NCBI RefSeq assembly: GCF_013177455.1
Contig: NZ_CP053660.1
Coordinates: forward strand, 1,302,001-1,366,000
Origin: Nocardioides marmotae
Lineage (GTDB): Bacteria; Actinomycetota; Actinomycetes; Propionibacteriales; Nocardioidaceae
Reading direction: 5' to 3'
Length of the DNA stretch: 64,000 nt
Position numbers and translations under genes: made by a program. The notes under the pieces were generated by a model. It had not been told where the DNA came from. It searched no databases and worked only from the letters and a program-made list of their open reading frames with translations. Positions 55,401-63,246 of the stretch are shown piece by piece; position 1 is the stretch's first letter, and every line of letters begins with the position of its first letter.

Positions 55401-56098
55401 CCGCTGAGGCCCCCGCCGAGGCACCCGCTGCCGCGGAGTCGGAGGTCCAGCCCGAGCCCGTCGCCGAGCCGGCGCCGCCGCGGGTCACCACCCGCACCCG
55501 CGGCCGCCGCGGGAGCCGCGCGGCTGACCCGGCGCCCGTCGCCGAGCCGGTCGTCGAGGCGGTCGTCGAGGCGACCGCGCCCGTCGAGCAGGCCGTCGAG
55601 CCGGTCGCGGAGCCGGTGGCCGAGCCGGTGGCCGAGCCTGCGGTGGAGGCGCCGGTCGAGCCGGCCGCGCCGCCGCGGGTGGTCACCCGCACCCGGCGCC
55701 GGGCGGCGAGCCGTCCGGCCGGTCAGCCGGACACGGTGAGCGAGCCGGTCTCGATCAGCGAGCCCGCGACCCCCGAGGCCCCGGCGACCGCCGAGGCCGT
55801 GGAGCCGGTCACCACCTCGCAGGCTCCCGAGGCCGCCCAGGCGGCTGAGCCCGCCGAGGCGCCCGCGACGACCCCCGTGGTCACGCCTCCGGCGCCCAAG
55901 GTGGTCACCCGCACGCGGGGCCGCAGCGCGACCCGTCCGGCGGGTCCGCCCGCCGGAGTGACGGCGAGCAGCACCAACAGCACGGACGGCACCACGGCCG
56001 GCAGTGACGGCCAGGACGGCCCGGCGGACAGCGAGGGCGAGGACGAGTCCTCGGTCGAGCACGTGCCGGTGAAGAAGAAGGGCCCCCGCAAGCGCTGA
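52436..56098 (+). CDS. rne: ribonuclease E/G
   Basis: Endoribonuclease for rRNA maturation and mRNA decay. 1220 residues, far above the 500 of E. coli RNase G because of extensions. Residues 1-430 are Ala/Lys-rich (KKAAAKKAPAKR-type, histone H1-like), then acidic, then Arg-rich. The core (about 430-860) has an S1 domain (SLIGNVYLGRVQNVLPSMEA), the DNase I-like catalytic domain with VIDVNTGKF near 727 and VVDFIDM near 771, and a zinc-link motif CEHCQGRG near 831. The C-terminal 360 residues are Ala/Pro/Glu-rich with four Arg-rich repeats. The ATG follows GAGGAGCAGCAC. Confidence 0.93.
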   Translation: MADDDLQVAPTETTGATTGPASEDTPPAKKTAARKTAAKKTAAAKTATTKKAAAKKAPAKRTTKKAAAVADAELPIADAAPVEAPVEVPAESPVAVAGEEPAPAKKAAAKRTTKKAAAKKAPAKRASAKKAAAAPEVDPTVEAAASPAEDAGAGEATVEATRPAAVPLFQAPEPVKAPARRSRKRAVPAPEPEPVEEPLAEDDELTEAAPGEPTVEPPAAEEAAEAADEQADDQDGEDADEQDGEDDTDQDDTDQDGEGGGNGRRRRRRGGRRRRKSGGGDSAESDQGSGDQGSGNQGSGNQRSGAKDSTAAGEGQAGEKPGEASEEASDQEQDKDRSEGESGEGSSSRRRRRRRRSGEGGDSGDSGEDSEKTVTRVRQSRTGEDQITAVSGSTRLEAKKQRRREGREAGRRRAPIVSEAEFLARREAVDRVMVVRQRDELTQIGVLEDKVLVEHYVARESQTSLIGNVYLGRVQNVLPSMEAAFIDIGKGRNAVLYAGEVNWSALGHREGQPRKIESVLSSGQSVLVQVTKDPIGNKGARLTSQVSLAGRFLVYVPDGTTSGISRKLPDTERSRLKALLKDIVPDSAGVIVRTAAEGASEDELTRDVERLKARWEDIEKKAKGSAPQLLYGEPDLTLKVVRDLFTEDFSKLVIEGSDAWDTVQGYVQHVAPDLAERLERYEPSEHDGKDVFASYRIEEQIAKALDRKVWLPSGGSLVIDRTEAMTVIDVNTGKFTGSGGNLEETVTKNNLEAAEEVVRQLRLRDIGGIIVVDFIDMVLESNRDLVLRRLVECLGRDRTRHQVAEVTSLGLIQMTRKRIGTGLVESFSENCEHCQGRGVVIHDAPVEPRRSEDEGRGRGGSGSGGGGRRRGGKGRDDDQPPQSQQQSGRDGGSSDKPGAPKVPSPAELAAMARPDEKAEAADDTAAEAPVEAPAAVESEVQPEAAAEPAPPRVTTRSRRRGGSRSADPAPVAEPVVEPAAPVEPAAEPAAEAPAEAPAAAESEVQPEPVAEPAPPRVTTRTRGRRGSRAADPAPVAEPVVEAVVEATAPVEQAVEPVAEPVAEPVAEPAVEAPVEPAAPPRVVTRTRRRAASRPAGQPDTVSEPVSISEPATPEAPATAEAVEPVTTSQAPEAAQAAEPAEAPATTPVVTPPAPKVVTRTRGRSATRPAGPPAGVTASSTNSTDGTTAGSDGQDGPADSEGEDESSVEHVPVKKKGPRKR

Positions 56099-56118
56099 CC
56101 GGCGCGAGCAGGGGTGAC

Positions 56119-56153
56119 GGGGCGGCGTACCGGCGTTTTGCGGTCGCCGCCCC
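56119..56153 (+). terminator. hairpin after rne, overlapping the rplU -35
   Basis: GGGGCGGCG (56119-56127) pairs with CGCCGCCCC (56145-56153). The loop holds TTTTGCGG, whose TTGCGG is the probable -35 of rplU, so termination of rne and initiation of rplU share the same DNA. Confidence 0.55.
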
Positions 56154-56166
56154 GCGTCCGTAGTAT
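56138..56166 (+). promoter_or_regulatory. rplU promoter
   Basis: TTGCGG (56138-56143) and TAGTAT (56161-56166) are separated by exactly 17 bp, the clearest -35/-10 pair in the window. The predicted transcript has a leader of about 100 bases before rplU, long enough for autoregulation by L21, and contains GC-rich stem sequence (GCGCGC/GCGCGC). Confidence 0.65.
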
Positions 56167-56272
56167 TGAGCCTCGGTGCGCGCTGGACGGCGCGCCCTCT
56201 CTCCGTGCGGCGCGCGTGCGTGCGTGCCCGGGGACCCCGACGTAAATGCAGAGACCGACGAAGGAGACCGCG

Positions 56273-56581
56273 GTGTACGCGATCGTGCGCGCAGGCGCCA
56301 AGCAGCAGAAGGTTGCCGTGGGCGACGTCATCGAGATCGACAAGGTCGCGACGGCCGCCGGTGACTCGCTCACCCTCCCCGTCGTGCTCGTGGTCGACGG
56401 CGACGACGTCACCTCCGACGCCGCCAAGCTCGGCGGCGCGTCCGTGACCGCCGAGGTCGTCGGCGCCACCAAGGGCCCGAAGATCATCATCCAGAAGTAC
56501 AAGAACAAGACCGGCTACAAGAAGCGCCAGGGTCACCGCCAGAAGTACACCCAGGTCAAGGTCACCGACATCTCCCTCTGA
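56273..56581 (+). CDS. rplU: 50S ribosomal protein L21
   Basis: 102 residues. It has the L21 signature [11 protein letters not shown], and [21 protein letters not shown] at the RNA-binding end. The GTG start ([14 protein letters not shown]) matches the family N-terminus and follows GAAGGAGACC; an ATG nine codons upstream is not conserved. Followed 42 bp later by rpmA. Confidence 0.97.
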   Translation: MYAIVRAGAKQQKVAVGDVIEIDKVATAAGDSLTLPVVLVVDGDDVTSDAAKLGGASVTAEVVGATKGPKIIIQKYKNKTGYKKRQGHRQKYTQVKVTDISL

Positions 56582-56623
56582 GCCCCGGCTCTCAGGTCAG
56601 CAACCCACACCCAAGGACACGAC

Positions 56624-56878
56624 ATGGCACACAAGAAGGGCGCGGCGTCGACCAAGAACGGTCGCGACTCCAACGCGCAGCGTCTGGGCGTCAAGCGCTT
56701 CGGCGGCCAGACCGTCAACGCCGGCGAGATCATCGTCCGCCAGCGCGGCACCCACTTCCACCCGGGCAGCGGCGTCGGCCGTGGCGGCGACGACACGCTG
56801 TTCGCGCTGGTTCCCGGCGCCGTCGAGTTCGGCACCCGCCGGGGTCGTCGCGTCGTGAACATCGTCCCGGGCGAGTGA
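56624..56878 (+). CDS. rpmA: 50S ribosomal protein L27
   Basis: 84 residues reaching toward the peptidyl transferase centre. [20 protein letters not shown] starts with no cleavable N-terminal extension of the Firmicutes type, and [23 protein letters not shown] is the core signature. It forms the L21-L27 unit, ended by the hairpin at 56923. Confidence 0.97.
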   Translation: MAHKKGAASTKNGRDSNAQRLGVKRFGGQTVNAGEIIVRQRGTHFHPGSGVGRGGDDTLFALVPGAVEFGTRRGRRVVNIVPGE

Positions 56879-56922
56879 CCTGAGGCGACACATCGTCGGT
56901 CGGCCCCGAGCCGACAACCGTT

Positions 56923-56947
56923 GGGCGCCCCGGAAGCCGGGGCGCCC
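56923..56947 (+). terminator. intrinsic terminator after rpmA
   Basis: GGGCGCCCCGG (56923-56933) pairs perfectly with CCGGGGCGCCC (56937-56947) over an AAG loop, followed by TTCGTCATTT. It is the most canonical terminator in the window and separates rpmA from obg. Confidence 0.85.
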
Positions 56948-56992
56948 TTCGTCATTTCCACCCGGCGCGAGCCACCAGGAGTAGGTACCAGC

Positions 56993-58522
56993 ATGGCCGT
57001 CCCCACGTTCGTCGATCGCGTGACCCTGCATGTCGCAGCCGGTCGTGGCGGGAACGGCGTCGCATCCGTCCACCGCGAGAAGTTCAAGCCGCTGGGCGGC
57101 CCCGACGGCGGGAACGGTGGCCCCGGCGGGTCGGTGATCCTCCGGGTCGACCCGCAGATCACCACGCTCGTCGACTACCACCACAGCCCCAAGCGGCGCG
57201 CCGAGCACGGCGGCCACGGGGCGGGCGCCCACCGCAACGGCGGCCACGGCGCCGACCTGGTGCTGCCGGTCCCCGACGGCACGGTCGTCAGCCTCAAGGA
57301 CGGCACCGTCCTGGCCGACCTCGTCGGCGCCGGCACCGAGATGGTGATCGCCCAGGGCGGTCGCGGCGGCCTCGGCAACGCCGCTCTGGCCAGCAGCAAG
57401 CGCAAGGCCCCCGGCTTCGCGCTGCTCGGCGAGCCCGGCGACGAGCTCGACATCGTCCTGGAGCTCAAGGTCGTCGCCGACATCGGCCTGGTCGGCTTCC
57501 CGAGCGCCGGCAAGTCGAGCCTGATCGCCGCGGTCTCCCGCGCGCGGCCGAAGATCGCCGACTACCCCTTCACCACGCTCGTGCCGAACCTCGGCGTGGT
57601 CACCGCCGGCGAGGTCACCTTCACCGTCGCCGACGTGCCGGGGCTCATCGAGGGCGCCAGCGAGGGCCGCGGCCTCGGCCACGACTTCCTGCGCCACATC
57701 GAGCGCTGCGCCGCGATCGTCCACGTCATCGACACCGCGACGATCGAGCCCGGCCGCAACCCGGTCGACGACCTCGACGTGATCGAGAACGAGCTCTCCC
57801 GGTACGGCGGCCTCGAGGACCGGCCGCGGCTGGTCGCGCTGAACAAGACCGACGTCCCCGACGGCTCCGACCTCGCCGACATCACGATCGAGGACCTGCG
57901 CGCCCGCGGGCTCACCGTCATCCCGGTCTCGGCCGCCTCCGGCGCCGGGCTGCGCGAGCTGACCTTCGCGATGGCCAAGATCGTCGAGGCCGCGCGCGCC
58001 GCGAAGCCGGTCGTGGAGTCCCAGCGGATCGTGCTTCGGCCGCCCGCGGCCGACGGCGGCGACGACTTCACGATCAAGGCGACCAGCGAGGGCTGGCGGG
58101 TGCGTGGCACCAAGCCCGAGCGCTGGGTCCGTCAGACCGACTTCAGCAACGACGAGGCCGTCGGCTTCCTCGCCGACCGGCTCAACCGGCTCGGCGTCGA
58201 GGACCGGCTGGTCAAGCTGGGCGCGGAGGAGGGCGACACCGTCCTCATCGGCCACCCCGACAACTCGGTCGTCTTCGACTTCAAGCCCGGGATGGAGGCC
58301 GGCGCGGAGATGCTCGGCCGCCGCGGCGAGGACCAGCGCTTCGAGGAGTCCCGCCCGGCCGCCCAGCGCCGCCGTGCGATCGATGAGCTGATGGACGACC
58401 GGGGCGAGAACGAGACCCGGGCCGACGTGGCCCGCCGCCTCGACCGGCCGGGCGGTCCGATGTCGTACGAGATCGGGACCTCGGAGGACCCCGACTGGCT
58501 CGAGGACGACCCGGGTGAGTGA
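56993..58522 (+). CDS. obg: GTPase Obg
   Basis: Ribosome-assembly and stress GTPase, 509 residues. The Gly-rich Obg fold (about 1-158: [31 protein letters not shown] turns, [13 protein letters not shown]), the G domain with P-loop [10 protein letters not shown] near 166 and [20 protein letters not shown], and an OCT domain (about 345-430) are all present, then an acidic C-terminal tail typical of actinobacteria. The ATG has AGGAGTAGG about 12 bases upstream. Its end overlaps proB. Confidence 0.95.
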   Translation: MAVPTFVDRVTLHVAAGRGGNGVASVHREKFKPLGGPDGGNGGPGGSVILRVDPQITTLVDYHHSPKRRAEHGGHGAGAHRNGGHGADLVLPVPDGTVVSLKDGTVLADLVGAGTEMVIAQGGRGGLGNAALASSKRKAPGFALLGEPGDELDIVLELKVVADIGLVGFPSAGKSSLIAAVSRARPKIADYPFTTLVPNLGVVTAGEVTFTVADVPGLIEGASEGRGLGHDFLRHIERCAAIVHVIDTATIEPGRNPVDDLDVIENELSRYGGLEDRPRLVALNKTDVPDGSDLADITIEDLRARGLTVIPVSAASGAGLRELTFAMAKIVEAARAAKPVVESQRIVLRPPAADGGDDFTIKATSEGWRVRGTKPERWVRQTDFSNDEAVGFLADRLNRLGVEDRLVKLGAEEGDTVLIGHPDNSVVFDFKPGMEAGAEMLGRRGEDQRFEESRPAAQRRRAIDELMDDRGENETRADVARRLDRPGGPMSYEIGTSEDPDWLEDDPGE

Positions 58523-59630
58523 ACGCGCGGAGGTCACCGGTGCCCGGCGCGTCGTCGTCAAGGTCGGTTCCTCCTCGCTGACCACCGCCGCCGGCGGCAT
58601 CGACCCGGACCGGATGAGCCGGCTCGTCGACGTCCTCGCCGCGGCGCGGGCGCGGGGCGCCGAGGTCGTCCTGGTCTCCTCCGGGGCGATCGCCGCGGGG
58701 CTCTCGCCGCTGGGGCTGCGCGCCCGCCCGCGCGGGCTGGCCGCGCAGCAGGCGGCGGCCTCGGTGGGTCAGGGCCTGCTGGTGCACCGCTACACCGAGG
58801 AGCTCGCGCGCCACGGCGTCGTCGCCGGGCAGGTGCTGCTGACCGTCGACGACGTGACCCGGCGCTCGCACTACCGCAACGCCCACCAGACCCTCGCCAA
58901 GCTGCTCGAGCTCGGCGTGCTCCCGATCGTCAACGAGAACGACACGGTCGCGACCACCGAGATCCGCTTCGGTGACAACGACCGGCTCGCCGCGCTCGTC
59001 GCGCACCTGGTCCACGCCGACCTGCTGGTGCTGCTCTCCGACGTCGACGGGCTGTACGACGCCGCGCCGTCGACCCCCGGCAGCCGGCTGCTCACCGACG
59101 TCGTCTCCGACGCCGACCTGGCCGCGGTCGACATCGGCGGCACCGGCTCCGCGGGCGTCGGCACCGGCGGCATGCAGACCAAGGTCCAGGCCGCCCGCAT
59201 CGCCACCGGCGCCGGCATCCCGGTGGTGCTGACCTCCGCCGACCGCGCCGCCGAGGCGCTGGCGGGGGAGCGGGTCGGCACGCTCTTCCACGCCACCGGC
59301 CGCCGCCGGCCGACCCGGCTGCTGTGGCTGGCCCACGCCACCGAGCCGCTCGGCTCGCTGGTGCTCGACGCCGGTGCGGTCCGCGCGGTCGTCGAGCGGC
59401 GGGCCTCGCTGCTCGCCGCCGGGATCACCGCCGTGACCGGCTCCTTCCACGCCGGCGACCCCGTCGACGTCGTCGGCCCCGACGGCACCGTCGTGGCCCG
59501 TGGTCTGGTCAACTTCGACGCCGACGAGCTGCCCGATCTGCTCGGCCGGTCCTCGCGCGACCTCGCCAAGGAGCTGGGCGCGGCCTACGAGCGGGAGGTC
59601 GTCCACCGCGACGACCTCGTGCTCGTCTGA
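58515..59630 (+). CDS. proB: glutamate 5-kinase
   Basis: First step of proline synthesis, phosphorylating glutamate. 371 residues: amino-acid kinase domain ([71 protein letters not shown]) and a C-terminal PUA domain (about 280-365). The GTG start overlaps the obg stop by 8 bp, so translation is coupled. proA is not next to it in this window. Confidence 0.95.
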   Translation: MSERAEVTGARRVVVKVGSSSLTTAAGGIDPDRMSRLVDVLAAARARGAEVVLVSSGAIAAGLSPLGLRARPRGLAAQQAAASVGQGLLVHRYTEELARHGVVAGQVLLTVDDVTRRSHYRNAHQTLAKLLELGVLPIVNENDTVATTEIRFGDNDRLAALVAHLVHADLLVLLSDVDGLYDAAPSTPGSRLLTDVVSDADLAAVDIGGTGSAGVGTGGMQTKVQAARIATGAGIPVVLTSADRAAEALAGERVGTLFHATGRRRPTRLLWLAHATEPLGSLVLDAGAVRAVVERRASLLAAGITAVTGSFHAGDPVDVVGPDGTVVARGLVNFDADELPDLLGRSSRDLAKELGAAYEREVVHRDDLVLV

Positions 59631-59644
59631 GGCGCCCGCCCGGG

Positions 59645-60649
59645 ATGCTGCGCCGCGCGCTCTCGGCCACCGGCTGGTGGCTGCGGGACCACCTCGGCCT
59701 GGTGCTGCTGGTCCTGCTCCTGCTGCCCGCCGCCGCGCTCACCGCCCTCCGGCTGAGCGACCCCGCCTGGGGCCCGGCTGTCCGGCTGACCTCGTTCGTC
59801 CCCCTCGCGCTGCCCCTGTACGCCGCCGCGCTGGTCGTCGCCGGGGTCCGCCACGCCCGGTGGCGGGCCCGGGTGCGGCTCGTGCCGGTGGTGCTCGCGA
59901 CGGCCGGCCTGGCCGCGCACGCGTGGTGGGTCGCACCCTTCTGGCTCGGTCCGAACCCGCCCGCCGCCCGCGGGGCCGACGCGCTGGTGGTCGTCACCGC
60001 GAACCTCTACCAGGGCGAGGGCGACGCCCTCGGGCTGGTGGCGCTGGCCAGCGCGGAGGAGGCCGACCTGCTGGTGGTCAACGAGATCACCGGGCCGGCG
60101 CTGCGGCGGATGCGTGCGGCCGGGATCGACGACGTGCTGCCCTACGCGATCGGGCGGCCCGAGCAGGACCCCGTCGTCGGCACGATGGTCTTCAGCCGGG
60201 TGCCGCTGTCCGAGCCGCGCCGCCTCGACACCCCGCTGGCGTCGTACAAGGTCGACGTGGGTGGGCCCGGCGGACTCACCCTGCTCGCGGTCCACCCCTC
60301 GGCGCCGCTGGACGCCGAGGCCTGGCGCCGCGACCACGACACGGTGCGGCGGGCGGCCGTGCGCGGCGGGGCCGACCTCGTCGTCGGCGACCTCAACGCC
60401 ACCCTCGACCACGCTCCGCTGCGGCGGCTGGTCGACGCGGGCTACCGCGACGCCGTCGAGCTGGGCAACGCCGGCTTCCAGCCGACCTGGCCCGAGAACG
60501 GGCTGTTCGGGCCGCTGTCGTTCCTGCCCGCCCTGGTGCCGATCGACCACGTCATGGTCGGCGAGGACCTCGCCGTCCGCTCGGTGCGCACCGTCGCCCT
60601 CGGTGGCACCGACCACCGCGCGGTCGTCGCCGAGCTCGCCCGCCAGTGA
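59645..60649 (+). CDS. membrane endonuclease/exonuclease/phosphatase family protein
   Basis: A 334-residue protein with an N-terminal membrane domain of three TM helices (LGLVLLVLLLLPAAALTAL, VRLTSFVPLALPLYAAALVVAG, LVPVVLATAGLAAHAWWVA; about 15-105), then an extracytoplasmic EEP domain: VVTANLYQGE, DLLVVNEITG, MVFSRVPLSE, VGDLNATLDHAPLR and TDHRAVVAEL. The topology matches the Mycobacterium/Nocardioides EEP proteins annotated after proB or elsewhere, with unknown substrate. It is a distant paralogue of the protein at 48724-49767. It starts 14 bp after proB. Confidence 0.83.
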   Translation: MLRRALSATGWWLRDHLGLVLLVLLLLPAAALTALRLSDPAWGPAVRLTSFVPLALPLYAAALVVAGVRHARWRARVRLVPVVLATAGLAAHAWWVAPFWLGPNPPAARGADALVVVTANLYQGEGDALGLVALASAEEADLLVVNEITGPALRRMRAAGIDDVLPYAIGRPEQDPVVGTMVFSRVPLSEPRRLDTPLASYKVDVGGPGGLTLLAVHPSAPLDAEAWRRDHDTVRRAAVRGGADLVVGDLNATLDHAPLRRLVDAGYRDAVELGNAGFQPTWPENGLFGPLSFLPALVPIDHVMVGEDLAVRSVRTVALGGTDHRAVVAELARQ

Positions 60650-60658
60650 CCTGACCCG

Positions 60659-60841
60659 CCGAGGTGGCACCCCTGCAGCGTCGAGGTGGCGCTCGTGCAG
60701 CGTCGAGGTGGCGCTCGTGCAGCCTCGAGGTGGCGCTCGTGCAGCCTCGAGGTGGCACTCGTGCAGGGAGCGGCGTGCGGGAGTGCCACCTCAACCGTGC
60801 AGGAGTGCCACCTCGACCGTGCGGGAGTGCCACGTCGGCGG
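60659..60841. repeat. symmetric array of eight 22-bp repeats (five direct, three inverted)
   Basis: The core GAGGTGGC (variants GAGGTGGCRCTCGTGCAG) recurs at 60661, 60683, 60705, 60727 and 60749, always 22 bp apart. Its complement GCCACCTC recurs at 60785, 60807 and 60829 (last copy GCCACGTC), again exactly 22 bp apart. Copies 3, 4 and 5 mirror the inverted copies around one centre at 60770.5. No gene lies here. It could be a regulatory binding array spaced at two helical turns, a giant terminator hairpin, or a repetitive element. Confidence 0.8.
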
Positions 60842-60859
60842 GGGTGGAGGGGTGCGCCG

Positions 60860-60865
60860 TAGGCT
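60860..60865 (+). promoter_or_regulatory. -10 hexamer TAGGCT for iscS
   Basis: TAGGCT lies ten bases before the ATG at 60876 and about 25 bases after the repeat array, so the array sits directly upstream of this promoter. Confidence 0.45.
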
Positions 60866-60875
60866 GGGGGATGCC

Positions 60876-62063
60876 ATGACCAGCAGGACCGTCTACCTCG
60901 ACCATGCCGCGACCACCCCGATGGTCCCCGCGGCCGTCGAGGCGATGACCGCCCGGATGGGGCAGGTCGGGAACCCGAGCTCGCTGCACGCCTCCGGCCG
61001 CCACGCCCGGCGGGTCGTCGAGGAGTCGCGGGAGACGATCGCGCAGGCGATCGGCTGCCGCCCCGGCGAGGTGGTGTTCACCTCCGGTGGCACCGAGGCC
61101 GACAACCTCGCGGTCAAGGGCGTCTTCTGGGCCCGCCGCGACGCCGACCCGCGCCGTACCCGCGTGCTGACCACGGCCATCGAGCACCACGCCGTCCTCG
61201 ACGCCGTCGAGTGGCTCGGGGAGCACGAGGGCGCCGAGGTAGAGCTGCTGCCGGTCGACTCCCACGGCGTTCTCGACCTCGACGCGCTGCGCGCCAGCGT
61301 CGAGCGCGACCCGGCCAGCGTCGCGCTGGTCTCGGTCATGTGGGCCAACAACGAGGTCGGCACGCTCCAGCCGGTCGAGGAGGTCGTCGCGGCGGTCGCC
61401 CCGCACGGCATCCCGGTCCACACCGACGCCGTCCAGGCGGTCGGCCAGGTCCCGGTCGACTTCGCCCGCACCGGCGTCGACGCGCTCACGCTGACCGGGC
61501 ACAAGGTCGGCGGTCCCTACGGCGTCGGCACCCTCGTCGTACGTCGCGAGCTCGGCGTGACCCCGATCGTCCACGGCGGCGGGCAGGAGCGCGACATCCG
61601 CAGCGGCACGCTCGACGTGCCGGCGATCGCGGGCTTCGCCGCCGCGGTGGAGCTGGCGGTGAAGAACCAGGCCGAGCACGCCGCCCGGGTCGCAGCACTC
61701 CGCGACGACCTGGTGCGCCGGGTCGTCGAGCAGGTGCCCGACGCCCACCTCCACGGCGGCTCGATCGAGGGCGAGGGCACGCACCGCCTCCCCGGCAACG
61801 CCCACCTCGGCTTCCCCGGTTGCGAGGGCGACTCGCTGCTGATGCTGCTCGACGCCCGCGGCATCGAGTGCTCGACCGGCTCGGCGTGCAGCGCGGGCGT
61901 GCCGCAGCCCAGCCACGTCCTGCTCGCGATGGGCTGCGACGAGGAGTCCGCGCGGCACTCGCTGCGCTTCACCCTCGGCCACACCAGCACCGTCGCCGAC
62001 GTCGACGCCGTCGTGGAGGCCATCGCGCCCGTCGTCGAGCGGGCGCGGGCCGCGCGGGCATGA
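60876..62063 (+). CDS. iscS: cysteine desulfurase (IscS/NifS type)
   Basis: PLP enzyme that takes sulfur from cysteine. 395 residues: [55 protein letters not shown], the PLP Lys210 in [10 protein letters not shown], and the catalytic Cys338 in [15 protein letters not shown]. The short Cys loop and position mark it as the group I form that serves MnmA. It is joined to mnmA by an ATGA overlap. Confidence 0.95.
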   Translation: MTSRTVYLDHAATTPMVPAAVEAMTARMGQVGNPSSLHASGRHARRVVEESRETIAQAIGCRPGEVVFTSGGTEADNLAVKGVFWARRDADPRRTRVLTTAIEHHAVLDAVEWLGEHEGAEVELLPVDSHGVLDLDALRASVERDPASVALVSVMWANNEVGTLQPVEEVVAAVAPHGIPVHTDAVQAVGQVPVDFARTGVDALTLTGHKVGGPYGVGTLVVRRELGVTPIVHGGGQERDIRSGTLDVPAIAGFAAAVELAVKNQAEHAARVAALRDDLVRRVVEQVPDAHLHGGSIEGEGTHRLPGNAHLGFPGCEGDSLLMLLDARGIECSTGSACSAGVPQPSHVLLAMGCDEESARHSLRFTLGHTSTVADVDAVVEAIAPVVERARAARA

Positions 62064-63178
62064 AGGTCCTCGCCGCCATGTCCGGCGGCGTCGACTCCGC
62101 CGTCGCCGCCGCCCGCGCCGCCGAGGCCGGCCACGAGGTCACCGGCGTGCACCTGGCCCTCTCGCGCAACCCCGCGTCGTACCGCTCCGGCGCCCGCGGC
62201 TGCTGCACCATCGAGGACAGCAACGACGCCCGCCGCGCGGCCGACGTCATCGGCATCCCGTTCTACGTCTGGGACATGAGCGAGCGCTTCCACGCCGACG
62301 TGGTCGAGGACTTCATGGACGAGTACGCCGCCGGGCGCACGCCCAACCCGTGCCTGCGGTGCAACGAGAAGATCAAGTTCGCCGCGGTGCTCGACCGGGC
62401 CCTGGCCCTCGGGTTCGACGCGGTGGCGACCGGTCACTACGCGCGGCTGCGCGAGGGGCCCGACGGTCTCGTCGAGATGCACCGCGCCGCCGACGCCGGC
62501 AAGGACCAGTCCTACGTGCTCGGCGTGCTGGACCAGGACCAGCTGCGCCACTCGCTCTTCCCGCTCGGCGACACCCCGAAGGCGCAGGTCCGCGAGGAGG
62601 CCGCCGCCCGCGGGCTGCTGGTCGCGGACAAGCCCGACAGCCATGACATCTGCTTCGTCGCCGACGGCGACAACGCCGGCTGGCTGCGCGAGAAGCTCGG
62701 CGACCGCGCGCCCAACCACGGCGGCGACATCGTCGACGACGCCACCGGCGAGGTGCTCGGTCGGCACGCGGGCACCTACGGCTACACCATCGGCCAGCGC
62801 AAGGGCCTGCGGATCGGCACGCCCGCGCCCGACGGCCGGCCGCGGTTCGTCCTCGACATCGAGCCGGTCTCCGCCACCGTCCGCGTCGGCCCGCGCGAGC
62901 GGCTCGCGGTGACCCGCCTGCGCGGCATCCGCCCCCGCTGGTGCGGCACCGTCCCGACCGCGCTCGAGGGCTCCGGCGTGACCGTCCAGCTCCGCGCGCA
63001 CGGCGAGGAGCACCGCGCGCGGGTGATCGTGAGCCTCGACGGGCCCGACACCGAGGTCGAGGTCGAGCTGCTCGACCCGGCGTACGGCATCGCGCCCGGC
63101 CAGGCGGTCGTCGTCTACGACGGCACGCGGGTGGTCGGCTCGGCCACCATCGCCGCGACCGAGAGGGTGCCGGCATGA
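62060..63178 (+). CDS. mnmA: tRNA-specific 2-thiouridylase MnmA
   Basis: Thiolates U34 of tRNA-Lys, -Glu and -Gln using sulfur from IscS. 372 residues with the PP-loop [10 protein letters not shown] at 8-17, the catalytic cysteine in [12 protein letters not shown] near 98 and the second active Cys in [13 protein letters not shown] near 197. TGHYARL and [13 protein letters not shown] are also conserved. ATGA overlaps on both sides make it the middle gene of a three-gene operon. Confidence 0.95.
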   Translation: MKVLAAMSGGVDSAVAAARAAEAGHEVTGVHLALSRNPASYRSGARGCCTIEDSNDARRAADVIGIPFYVWDMSERFHADVVEDFMDEYAAGRTPNPCLRCNEKIKFAAVLDRALALGFDAVATGHYARLREGPDGLVEMHRAADAGKDQSYVLGVLDQDQLRHSLFPLGDTPKAQVREEAAARGLLVADKPDSHDICFVADGDNAGWLREKLGDRAPNHGGDIVDDATGEVLGRHAGTYGYTIGQRKGLRIGTPAPDGRPRFVLDIEPVSATVRVGPRERLAVTRLRGIRPRWCGTVPTALEGSGVTVQLRAHGEEHRARVIVSLDGPDTEVEVELLDPAYGIAPGQAVVVYDGTRVVGSATIAATERVPA

Positions 63179-63246
63179 ACGGGAGCGGCATGAAGGGGCG
63201 CAGCATGAGCGGGAGCAGCATGAACGAGAGCAGCATGAGCGGGATC
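63175..63246 (+). repeat. 15-bp coding repeats with five tandem ATG codons
   Basis: Five units of the form ATGARCGRGAGCRGC (the last diverging after GCGGG) encode Met-x-Gly/Glu-Ser-x. Each unit also carries GGGAGC or GAGAGC 6-8 bases before the next ATG, so each could act as its own ribosome-binding site. Confidence 0.85.

Noticed and set aside
60659..60841. CRISPR array
   Set aside because: The repeats abut with no unique spacers, part of them are inverted, and no cas genes are near.
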